Shown here piece by piece: positions 10,701 through 19,901 of a stretch of DNA of 64,000 bases. Positions within the stretch are counted from its first letter, which is position 1, and each line of letters begins with the position of its first letter. The notes below the pieces were generated by a model. That model did no database searches, was not told the origin of the DNA, and saw nothing but the letters and a program-made list of their open reading frames with translations. Where the stretch lies: NCBI GenBank assembly GCA_964036275.1, contig OZ038439.1, positions 10,434,904 through 10,498,903 of the forward strand. Direction: 5' to 3'. The DNA is from Litoditis marina (Eukaryota; Nematoda; Chromadorea; Rhabditida; Rhabditidae). Made by a program: the position numbers and the translations under genes.

Positions 10701-13700
10701 GTTTGTATTTTGTATCCTGGGAACTCGACAGTCTGCTCACGATTATAAATGGATCAGAAGGTAACATGCCACCGATCTTGATGTGTTTTTGAAATGACAT
10801 AAGAGTGAATCATAATATAATCGTTCCAATTTTTCTTTACACCTGAAAGGTAGAATATTATACCGTAACCTCACGATTGTGTGATTATATTTGTGGACCA
10901 AGAAATTTGAGTTACAAAAATATAACTAGACCATATTTGTTTTATCATTCGATTCATCATTTTACATTTTCAGAGGTTACATCTGGAAGGTAGAGGACGA
11001 TACCGTGACCCCCGGCTGGGCCCTGCCTTTTCCCGGAGCGGACAGGTCCATTGTGAACCGGTCCGAGTACTATGATTGTGTCGAGAAACATCACAGACCG
11101 GTAGGTCCAATACATTGTTGAATATTGATATTCACGACTATTGTGGTGTTTCGTAAGATTTATGAGACTATGTATTCAAAAGTGAAGGGTTCGCTTTTTT
11201 CAAAATAGGGCTATACGATGTGTGGTCCCTTATTCTACTGTATTCCTACTTCGATCCCATTTCTTTTGGCTTCAAGATCAAACAACATCGATCATTTGGG
11301 CACTCACTACACTATGGTTATTCTTGCAGGCTTACGCGGAGACGTATATCCTGGTCTCCTCCCTGTTCTGGGCCGTGATGCTAGCCGTGTGGGTCTCCGT
11401 TTTCGCCTTGATGGTTCAGTTGAAACCGAGCAGAAGAGTACTGCAAATGTTCCCCGATCAGTGCAGTTTCGGACTATTTAAGGTTGGTTGGAGTGTTTGG
11501 TGAATGTTTATCTTACCCAACATTTCAGTTTAGTAAACGGTAATATTTAAAGTAGAACACTCTCAGAAACTTGTTCTAGAGTGTATCACAGAATTTTCCT
11601 GGGTCATCCAAATTAGATTTTAGTAACTGCATTTCAGAACATAGAACATGCGCATTGATTGATGGTACCGTTTCACGTGTCCCGTTGAACGTTTAGCGTG
11701 AGAACTCTGACTAACTTATAGTCTGTTCCACGCACTTATAACCCTCTACAGTAATCTTCGCGAACTTCTAGATTAACGTTACGTAGTTTGATGTTTTTGG
11801 AATGACTTCAATTTTTGCTATTGTGTTTTCTATCTATGCTACTGCAAACTATGAAAGTTTGAAACCAAAATAATGATTTATTCATTAGAACCTTCTAAAT
11901 AGGTGACGGATTACTGTAGAAGAATTGGTGAAACGAACTATACCACTAAACCTGCATTCTCGTTCAACGGTCGCTCAACATAGCCCGTGTTCGATCATGG
12001 GCAGACCACATAAACTGGTCCCACTTCATAATGTGTTTTGTGTGTAGTTGTGTAGTTCTAGAAAAAAGTGTACTCGGCTTAAATGGTTGCCGTAAAAGGC
12101 TTTTATTGTTATCTTATATTATTTGTTCCTCCAGAACTCCGGCCCCACGGAGGAGCAGGTGGCGGAGGCGTCGTTCGACTACTGGTTCATCGGCACCGGC
12201 TACAGCAAACAGTTGCCGCTGGAGGAGCAGCATCAGGAGCAACCCGATCTCAAGGTGGGTAACCTTTGAAAAAACTAAATTTGATCGGTTCCTTCAGTCT
12301 TCGTCGCACGAGTGACAGTAAAATGCGAATAGCAACAGTCCGATCCGAACGATCCGTGTAAGAAGTGGTGTTGGCCTCATATATGTGATAGTAAAAGCGA
12401 TGTCCATTTCTCTCAATTCATCGTTAGAAGACGGTCGGTAAATCTTTTCGTCCTGTTTTCATTTTCTCAGAGGGGTTCAACTGATGATGACCCAACCCTC
12501 TGAGAAAAACAACCCAAAAATCGTTGAATCAGGGTCGAAACGATTTTTGAGTCCATCTTTTACTGAGCACATTCATATAATTATAACATCCAAAACGTCC
12601 TATGTGTTTGTAGTTCGATTTTACTACCTTTCTGTTGCAATTCCAAATCGCTATGCCCAACAGTTATAGTTCATGTTAGCAATGCTACATGAGTTGATTA
12701 GGCATTTTCACGTTAATACAACCAGAACGAAGTCGTGTGAATTAAGAATACACAGATATTACGAAAACAGAATTAACTACGGTTGACGCTACTCCTTAGG
12801 TTTGTTAATGGAGTTCAAAGTTTCGAGTTTTAACCGAGTGTTCGAGTTTCTCGTCTCGAAACTTTCTAGTTTTCGAGCCAAGTCAAGTTTTGCAGTGTAT
12901 TCAGTCTCGAAAATCGAGTTTCCGATGGAATATTTCCCGTTTTCGACTTTTTGAGTTCTGGAAAGTTTCGAGTTTTTCGAGTTTGGGCGAAAACCGAGTT
13001 TTCGAGTTCCGAGTTTGACTTTAACAACCCTACTACTCTTCCAGGTAGTAGCCAGATGTCAGGGTCCGGATGCCGGCTACGTCTCCACCAGTGGATGCGT
13101 CCTCTCGTCCGCTCTCGCCATACTCAAGGACAGAAAGGAAATGCCCGAGAGGTAGATCATTTTATATGAATTTTTTAAGATTGTGCAGGTATACCATATT
13201 TGAGATAGATGCGCGAGATGAACCGTTTCAGTTTCTAAGTGGATGAAATCATCACGTAAACCTTAAATAACAGAAGAAAATCTACACTTCAATATCAAAC
13301 TTTTTACGAGACTCATTGTTTGATCAAGAGTATGCGTGGTTTCAACGAACGAGACATTGGAAGGATAATGATCTCCAAAAAGCCGATTATGTATGTATTA
13401 GTGGTATTCACGTGAAAAGTAGAAATCTCTTCAGAACTCGTTTTATCACGTCTCACCTGGTCTCTTTCTTGATCTCGACGTCACTTTTATGGAACTAAAT
13501 AGTTTGGCCAGCTATTGAAAGCTGTGAAGTGTAATGAGAAGTAAATATAAGGTCGATACTATAGTAATTTGAAAAAGTAAAAGATTACGCAACTTTTGTA
13601 TATAGTACAAAAGTTGCGTCATCTTTTACTTTTTCAAATTCACTCATTGATTTTTTCACTTCTCGTATTTTCAGTGGCGGCGTGTACACATCGGCTTCTG

Positions 13701-13780
13701 CCTTCGGAGAGACGAAAATCTACGATTATCTAAAATCCTTCGGAATCACCTACAAAATCGAGAAAAGATCAAATATTTAA
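4572..13780 (+). CDS. SCCPDH: Saccharopine-dehydrogenase-like oxidoreductase (SCCPDH family), 12 exons, complete
   Basis: Exons: 4572-4661, 4987-5062, 7481-7587, 9519-9599, 9852-9899, 10128-10259, 10555-10691, 10974-11100, 11330-11482, 12135-12254, 13045-13151, 13675-13780. All introns are GT-AG and all phases join, giving 427 residues; from memory, human SCCPDH is close to this (about 429). Residues 9-16 (YGATGFTG) are the Rossmann dinucleotide-binding loop. The family blocks INAVGPYRLHGE, HVDISGE and ACGWDSIPCDLG follow. A hydrophobic segment (ILVSSLFWAVMLAVWVSVF) in exon 9 suggests membrane or lipid-droplet association, as known for the family. The C-terminal GGVYTSASAFGETK also matches. 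The physiological substrate of this family is unsettled. The start is the first ATG ahead of the Rossmann motif. Introns hold GA, CT and foldback repeats. Confidence 0.95.
4681..4968 (+). repeat. GA-rich tract in intron 1 of the SCCPDH-like gene
   Basis: Imperfect (GA)n filling most of intron 1 (4662-4986) on the sense strand. It is complementary in type to the CT tract in intron 3 (7597-7887). Confidence 0.9.
5063..7480 (+). other. Intron 2 of the SCCPDH-like gene (2.4 kb)
   Basis: Contents seen: a fragment of palindrome family C (5185-5240, CTGCGTCTCCTCAAACATACGC in part), a TAGTTTGATCTCG foldback fragment (about 5336-5385), an eight-G run near 5660, and a block rich in GAAAACTCGAAA (5860-6005). 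The rest is AT-rich with no recognised exon. Confidence 0.7.
5860..6005 (-). repeat. GAAAACTCGAAA simple-repeat block
   Basis: Degenerate multiples of GAAAACTCGAAA and CTCGAGT. The opposite orientation, TTTCGAGTTTT, fills 12812-13030 in intron 10 of the same gene, so the primary transcript carries two complementary blocks. Confidence 0.7.
7597..7887 (+). repeat. CT-rich tract in intron 3 of the SCCPDH-like gene
   Basis: Includes an uninterrupted (CT)n of roughly 70 bases around 7663-7732. Sense-strand CT here opposes sense-strand GA in intron 1. Confidence 0.9.
8195..8803. mobile_element. TIR element with perfect 28-bp ends and a nested second MITE
   Basis: Positions 8195-8222 (starting TATAGTTCGTTTCAACC) and 8776-8803 (ending GGTTGAAACGAACTATA) are exact reverse complements. 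The interior is about 550 bp without coding signal and contains a copy of foldback family A at 8600-8761. The TA at each edge would suit a TA target duplication. It lies in intron 3 of the SCCPDH-like gene. Shared ends link it to family B. Confidence 0.8.
8600..8761. mobile_element. Foldback MITE family A, copy 1 (nested)
   Basis: Starts CTCAGACAATTCCCAGCC and ends CCAATCGTTCTGAGA. GCGAGAGAGTGTGCAGGTCA and TGACCTGCACACTCTCTCGC form a long internal inverted repeat. Other copies are at 18035-18203 (reverse orientation) and 60582-60743. It lies inside the TIR element 8195-8803, so it either inserted there or became its core. Confidence 0.8.
11719..11944. mobile_element. MITE-like TIR element family B, copy 2
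   Basis: Starts TATAGTCTGTTCCACG and ends GGTGAAACGAACTATA, with CCCTCTACAGTAATC and GGATTACTGTAG as subterminal inverted repeats. It sits inside intron 9 of the SCCPDH-like gene. Confidence 0.7.
12812..13030 (+). repeat. TTTCGAGTTTT simple-repeat block
   Basis: Degenerate TTTCGAGTTTT/CGAGTTTCGAG multiples fill the end of intron 10, stopping about 15 bases before exon 11. They are inverted relative to the block at 5860-6005. Confidence 0.7.
13566..13640. repeat. 35-bp-arm hairpin in the last intron of the SCCPDH-like gene
   Basis: Left arm 13566-13600 and right arm 13606-13640 are reverse complements with one mismatch, around the loop TATAG. The right arm ends 34 bases before exon 12. In RNA this would be a long, nearly perfect stem. 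It may be a small MITE or a small-RNA precursor. Confidence 0.8.
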
Positions 13781-13892
13781 ACTGTTTTCCAAAGTTCTCA
13801 ATTACTTTTCTCCGCATTTATTTGAACGAGTGGATTGTGCTTAGTATTTATAACTAGTTGCTTGTTGAGTGTTGAAGTGCCTTGTGTTTCGG

Positions 13893-13898
13893 AATAAA
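13893..13898 (+). terminator. Poly(A) signal AATAAA, SCCPDH-like gene
   Basis: AATAAA lies 113 nt after the stop codon at 13780, followed by T-rich sequence. Confidence 0.7.
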
Positions 13899-14334
13899 AT
13901 ATTTATTCGAATTGAGGTTCTTCATATTTCTGCAATGAAAAAGAAACGTGAGCGGGAAAAAAGTTCGGCAATTTAAAAATATGAATCGTGATAATAATGA
14001 GAAACTAGCTCTACACTTTAACATTAGTTTACAATAAGTAGCCAGTTCTCTTAAAACCCTTTTTTTCTGATTAATCAGATCTTATATGGGTGGTTTAGCA
14101 TAATATATACGGATAACGAAATGCTATCTTCCTTCTAAAAGAGTGGAGAAGATTGAATGTCTGTTTGCAGATTTTGTCCTGTACCTGGTCTTCTGACAAG
14201 CAGTTTTTCCGAGTTATCGTAAGATTCAGTGGCTCTATTCAACGAAATCAAAGCCCGCTCTCTGAAGTGTTCATATATTTCGATTTCTTGTTTTCGGTGG
14301 TGGTCTGTTGTACACGTGCTAGTGTTATGTGACT

Positions 14335-14476
14335 AGGTGATTGACTAGAAGAAAATAGAATAGTCACGTAAAGTTCACATTCTAATGAGGCATCGTGCAC
14401 TCTGTCGTTGCACGTTTCTGAGTTATGCTGTGTTTAACGTATTTCACTTGAATGTGCGATTGACTAATGGTATGAA
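14335..14476. repeat. Foldback element family D, copy 2
   Basis: Contains GGCATCGTGCACTCT, GTTGCACGTTTCTGAGTTAT and GTGCGATTGACTAATGGTAT, aligned with the copy at 1687-1822. Confidence 0.6.
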
Positions 14477-14580
14477 TTATTTCTCTGCGCTCCATCCCGC
14501 CTGAATAAAAATCTCGCGAAATACTGCGCAAAAGCGAGAGACGCAGGATGATGCGGGATGTTCTAGCATACGTACTCAGG
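14476..14580. repeat. Palindromic element family C, short copy
   Basis: Contains GAGACGCAGGATGATGCGGG followed by TCTAGCATACGTACTC, the conserved right end of family C, with a diverged left half. Confidence 0.55.
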
Positions 14581-15275
14581 TAGCATTGTCTTGAAGTACT
14601 AGCACCATACGCTAAAGCGTTTCACAAGAAGGGAACAAAACGCATATGTAGTGAGTAAACCGGAATTAATCTTGAAATTCAGGATAATCAGCCTTTTTTT
14701 TCATTTATTTGTCAGCTCCATGTAGTCCTGGCTATGATACATCATTCATAGTGCTGAATAATTTATCGGAATACTGGATTATACTAGTTAAGTTTTTTTG
14801 CACAGACTACACGTCTCGTAATTATCAATATAATATAGTGCGTCGAAATTGAAGTATGACTATAAGTTGCTTGAGCCCCCTCTTAAACACGTAATTTTCG
14901 ACAGTGCAGGGGGGATGAGCCCCAGTTTTTATGGTATAAGGAAGTGCGAATGACGAATCACTGGCCCTTAGATGGTTCCGTATTTTTGATGCTACATCAT
15001 GCACAATTTATCGAAACTTCGCTGAAAACGGAGAGGAACCAAACCACAAATATAACAGATGAATACACGTAGCTTACCTTTCTTCTTATGGCGACTCTTA
15101 CAGGCAATAATGTCGACCGAACCTACTTGAATTAAAGAAAGTTCTACCATACTTCCATGTAATTTTGTTTGTGATTCGTATGTGAACCGTACCACAGCAT
15201 AGTACGTATGCTGGAACACGCCAGTACGCCAGTACCTTCATCGCAACCTGCGTGTCTCGATTATATCGTGAAACT

Positions 15276-15432
15276 GAGTACGTATGCTAGAAGATCCCGG
15301 CATTCTCATCCCATCCTGCGTCTTCTCAAACATACGCTACTTCTCTGCTCTTACATTCCGCCGGGATGTAAGAGACAAGAGATAGAGAGGCAGATTGAGA
15401 GACGCAGGATGAGATGAAGGTGGAATCTGACC
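15276..15432. repeat. Palindromic element family C, copy
   Basis: Starts GAGTACGTATGCTAGAAGAT. It carries CATCCTGCGTCTTCTCAAAC and the inverse GAGACGCAGGATGAGATG. The right terminus is eroded. Fuller copies are at 36423-36597 and 50690-50861. Confidence 0.65.
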
Positions 15433-15866
15433 GGGATAGAATAGCAGAGAGATAGCGTATAAAGACGGAGATTTGGGTCAACGGGCAGGGATTTTCATTA
15501 TTAACGTCAGAATTCAGAAATAAGTTCTGCTATAAGTCTCGCTCAGGAAAAGGCCAATTAAATAGAGCGCGAGGCTATTTTCAAAATTCAGCATATCGGC
15601 GTGTATTTGATCTACGAACTCTCTCATCTGCTGACAGAAAATCAACGACCGCTCGCTGACCCTCAACGGAATGGATCAGGTCATTTCCGGTCTTCGTTGT
15701 CGAAATTACGACTATACTTACTCGAATACCGTGGATGAACACGGCTTAGTTGTAGTTTGAACTCGATACACGCTTATTGTTTACAAAAGCCACGGAATCA
15801 AACTACAAACAAAGTAACACAGAAAACATATTACAACGTAATGGCTCTTTTGAAGAGCGCCAATCC

Positions 15867-16069
15867 TATATAGTGAGTGCCAAATTTCTAAATTTCTGTC
15901 TCTCGCCGGAAACGAACCAGCGAGCAAAAGATTCGTAGCAGGGCGCAGACCACTGCGCTATTAGAGCACATAACGGGCAAGCCTTGGAATCGAAGACGTG
16001 TGTGCGTACACAGCGGAAAGTGAGATATACAGTATCCTCCCGCCTTTCCGTTGGCAACGACTATATATA
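15867..16069 (-). mobile_element. tRNA-derived SINE-like repeat, copy 1
   Basis: Read on the minus strand it holds an A-box-like TAGCGCAGTGG and a B-box-like GGTTCGTTTCCGGCG, flanked by a conserved non-tRNA 5' part (CTGTGTACGCACACACGTC) and ending CACTATATAG. Four plus-strand copies occur at 39786, 45168, 48328 and 49893. Confidence 0.75.
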
Positions 16070-18034
16070 TGTGACTCACTCAGTGAAAAACCTTCAGGTA
16101 TGAGAACAACATTAGTACTAAATACCACTCCATTCAGACTCCATAATCCTTTCAGAGAAACTCTTGATTAAATGTTAATATTATGTAGTTGTGTTGAGAC
16201 TTGAGAAACCAGGCAGAACAGAAAGTATACGAGACTCATATGTAAAGATGATCTATGCTATACCTTGATAAATGAGGTTGTTACGCCGCATTGGTTATGT
16301 ACATATTTAAACGTGTATTGGTTAGTATAATGGAGGTTGTCACGTAACAATGAAAAACTGAGAGAAACGCAAAAGACTATACAAACAGTATTTTTCTTGA
16401 TCACCCTTTTTGGTTGTTCTATTTCCGTGGGTACATTCGCGAGTGATACCCATGAGATACTTCCCACATGCTGTTTCCATGGTTTAGAAAGTGTCACAAA
16501 CTTTCTCGCAGCTCGAGACATAGCCTACGTGAGAATTAGCAGGTGTGAGAGCTAGAACCTCCAGCGTGTTTTTTTTTTTAGAAGTTTTGGAAATTTTTTA
16601 GTTCGGAAATGGAATTGAGATAATTCAATTGATTCACAACCCTACCACATCGCCGAGCAAACTAAATTTCTAGTCGATTGCATAAGTTATTTTCCAGGAA
16701 ATTTCCCTCCGAAGACTTTGTAATCCACTCGCCTAACATAATATGAGATTATGGAAATTGATTTATTCTCCCCTCTAATATGGGGGGATAATCCAAGTGT
16801 AGACCACCTTCCGCCCCTTTCAGTTACACCATATTACTCCACCACATCATCACGAAAATCACTATTCAGATGACATTCATTCACTAGTAAAGCCCGCATT
16901 TTGCACACGTATAATGTCTTCGTGTATGCCTATGTGTGCTGACTCCACGAGCACAACTCACTGGGCATTGTTTCTCCAGTAAATGCCATGGCATAGTCAC
17001 GTGAAAGGTGACTAACGTTTCTAAACTTAGATTTTTTACCACATACTTCTATAATTGCACGAAGTGTAATGTGTGTTTACATGTTTTGCATGACAAGGTG
17101 AAAGAAGATATATGAAATGTTTCTCTCCACTTTCCCAACAACTACTCATCTCACTTGTTAAGTGTGATCGCCAGTTTTCCTATTTCAGTATATCCCTTGT
17201 TCTCTATCATATATAACAGGAAATTAGCATTCTCGTTGATCATAGTTGCAAGTGGGGGTCAAAAAAAAGTGGTCTGGTGAATTATTTTCCATAATTATCT
17301 CAGCCAATTTATTTCTCAGCCATATCTATTTTGAACTAGTTCCTCAATAATGTAACTAGAGTGACGTGAATGTTATCACAAATGTTATAGTTCCGGTGGT
17401 TCCCACTGAGACTTGGAAGCATGTCAATGAATATTCCGACCAACTTTTAACCACGTTGAAGTTTCTCAAAAGACCGCAAACCTCTGTTAACAGTTGCTCA
17501 ATCCCATAAGAGCATGAACATATAGAAATATTTTTTAATACTTATCTCTGTTCTAAGAAATAGTCATCCGAAAATCTTGGCATCTTGCCAATGAGTCTCA
17601 GATGGAACGAACTTTAACAATTTCCGAGTTCGATTGAGGTTCCTTGTTACAAAGGGTTTCCCAATATATATGTTCGAGTAAGTTGAAGTTTGCATAAACG
17701 AAGTTGTTGGAAAGTTCTAATGTGTACTGTAGAATGATTGAATTTATCTCGATTAGGGCTCAGTCCGGGCTGAATCTGCATTCGTAAGCCACATCTGCCT
17801 AGTTTGTGGTTTGGTCCTGGGCAGTTCTGAACTTTTCATGTATTGAAGATCATACTACGACTCTGTGACCGTGATCAAACTACAAACGAACGGAATTGTA
17901 GTCTGATCATAATCAGAACTAACGGTATAATCGTCATTTTCCCTAATAAACACTGCAGAGGGTTCGATTGATTGAGCGATGCGGGCGAGCGGTCGTTGAT
18001 TAGTTGCCAGCGGTAGAGAGAGTGTGTAGATCAA

Positions 18035-18203
18035 CTCAGAACGATTAGCGCTAATTTTCTGCAATTGGCCAGCTACAAAAACGAGAGAGCATGCAGGTCA
18101 ATGACGCGCAGACAGGCTGAGACAGTCTACGTCTCTCTGACCTGCACACTCTCTCGTTCAGCCAATAAAAAAGTGGCTGGCCAATTGGCTGGGAATTGTC
18201 TGA
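18035..18203. mobile_element. Foldback MITE family A, copy 2 (reverse)
   Basis: Starts CTCAGAACGATT and ends GGGAATTGTCTGA, the reverse orientation of the copies at 8600 and 60582. The internal inverted repeat around GACCTGCACACTCTCTCG is kept. Confidence 0.75.
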
Positions 18204-18899
18204 AAATGATACCCAAACTGGCTGGCCCCTCGCCAAACCCTGCCTCTTACAGAATCTATGGTACGGTGTCCACAACTTGGTTGACAAATCCTATATAGCC
18301 CTCTGCATCAATGTTCACGCGGAACAAAAAAACATTCTATTGTTCAATGGCTTCAAGTTGTGTACAGTCAATAACTATGACTAATATCTTTTGACAATTT
18401 ACACAAAAACAAGTATCTACTAGGAAATAAGGCTTATTACAGGATTTATTCCATAATCGCATATTCGTGTTATTCGAATTGTTCATCAACCGAATAACAG
18501 AAAATTGTTAAATCCACTTCAAGAAGTATTAGAGTCTCTTTCCAATTATTAAGAATCTCACGTTTGTCACAGGCCGCAGTTTTTCACTGAGTTCGAAGTC
18601 CAAACACAAAGTTCGAATAAAACTGTACAAGTTTGTTTATGCTGCTGTATTTGTAGTTGGATCTTGCTGCGTTCCGGTCGTATTTCGAATAGAGCGCTGT
18701 TCACAAACTCCTTCTTACAAGTGATAAACATAAATATTTAACATGTTAAACAAGTGTTTTACTAAAACATTGTTACAATTACCCCATACACATTTTTCAA
18801 GCATATTTATGTTCTATCAATGAAATTTGATTAGAAAAGTGAGTACTTTGTAACTATCTCTTTTCACGATTTGTTGTTTTCATCTCAGTGTTTTCATAA

Positions 18900-19270
18900 C
18901 AGGCACCGTAGCAAAGTGTCCTGGAAATGTCACATTTGAGCTCAACTATGTGGTCACCATCTAATTCAAGGTTGGGTCACTTGCACTATGGCTGTACATA
19001 CGAAGTTGGCAACAATGTGGCCAGAATGTGATCAGGCACCGTAGCAAAGTCGTGAAAGTGGTGAGCTCACTCTGATTCAGAACCTGATCACACTCTGGCC
19101 ACATAGTTGCCAACTTTGTATGTATAAGCACAGTGCATGTGACCCAAACTTGGGCGAGGTGGTGGCCAGAAAGTTCAGCTCGGAGCTGACCTTTTTAGGA
19201 GACTTTGCTACGGTGCCAGGTCCTCAATCAAGTTGAGCTCACTACTTGCATGACTTTGCTATGGTGCCTG
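18900..19270. mobile_element. 371-bp TIR element with internal palindrome
   Basis: Ends CAGGCACCGTAGCAAAGT (18900) and ACTTTGCTATGGTGCCTG (19270) are near-perfect inverted repeats. Two more internal copies of the terminal motif occur (about 19035 and 19202). CATACGAAGTTGGCAAC and GTTGCCAACTTTGTATG form an inner inverted pair. No coding capacity; probably a non-autonomous DNA transposon. Confidence 0.8.
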
Positions 19271-19356
19271 GTGTTTTTCTGCATTCCACCGAACTAGAGC
19301 CTATAGTTTTTACGAAGCTTTTTTCGCATATTAATTCGAAGAATATTGCAGTTTTA

Positions 19357-19725
19357 TCAGCTTTTCAGAATTAATCTTGGCGATTCTCTGACGATTGCCC
19401 ACATGGTTTGGGCTATATTCTGATGAAAATGGAGATAATCTTCGGAACGTAGATAAAACCAACTGCTATCCTGTAGAAAGTTATCACTATCGGAAATTCT
19501 CACTTCGAGAACGGCTGTTTCGTTGTTGAGTTGAGTTTGTTCGTTTTTGTTGAGTTTGTTCGTTTTTCTCATCTTCTCAACTTTTTTCCTTTCCTTCCGA
19601 CAGTGATCCTTTTTTCCCGATCTTGATCCTGATCGATACGATCCATTACCACTAATATTTACCATTTGAAATCGACCAAAAGTCGAAATCGAATATCGGA
19701 ATAGAATCATTTTTTTTTCGAACAA
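19357..19725 (-). CDS. Hypothetical 122-residue hydrophilic protein (single exon, uncertain)
   Basis: An uninterrupted frame of 122 codons lies about 180 bp beyond the stop of the Ser/Arg-rich gene on the same strand. The N-terminal half is basic (GSYRSGSRSGKKDHCRKERK), followed by an Asn/Gln/Lys stretch containing a small internal duplication (KTNKLNKNEQTQLN), then an acidic and aromatic C-terminal half (SDSDNFLQDSSWFYLRSEDY). No family was recognised and no signal peptide or membrane span is visible. No AATAAA was seen just downstream. It may be a young or chance frame. Confidence 0.3.
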   Translation of the reverse strand: MFEKKMILFRYSISTFGRFQMVNISGNGSYRSGSRSGKKDHCRKERKKVEKMRKTNKLNKNEQTQLNNETAVLEVRISDSDNFLQDSSWFYLRSEDYLHFHQNIAQTMWAIVRESPRLILKS

Positions 19726-19875
19726 TCGGGTGTTATTTTTACCATTTCTCGAATGTCACCTTGTCACGAATTTGAATGAGTAAGTGACATTTCTTCGATT
19801 CCATTTTTTGATTTCGTAGCAATTTTCCATGGTCTGTGCTGTGTGAAAAAACAGAAAACAATTATTGTCCACTAT

Positions 19876-19881
19876 TTTATT
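19876..19881 (-). terminator. Poly(A) signal for the Ser/Arg-rich gene
   Basis: TTTATT on the plus strand (AATAAA on the minus strand), 21 nt after the stop codon that ends at 19902. Confidence 0.65.
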
Positions 19882-19901
19882 GAGTCAGTATTAGTCCGTG
19901 G

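Larger units (their letters stand above)
13900..19350. other. Repeat-rich intergenic region
   Basis: No convincing exon chain seen. It holds foldback copies of family D (about 14335-14476), family C (14476-14580 and 15276-15432), a tRNA-derived repeat (15867-16069, minus), family A (18035-18203) and a 371-bp TIR element (18900-19270). The remaining sequence is AT-rich. Confidence 0.55.

Noticed and set aside
11218..11503. Two overlapping plus frames of 87-93 codons
   Set aside because: Both read from intron into exon 9 of the SCCPDH-like gene; the spliced model explains the sequence better.
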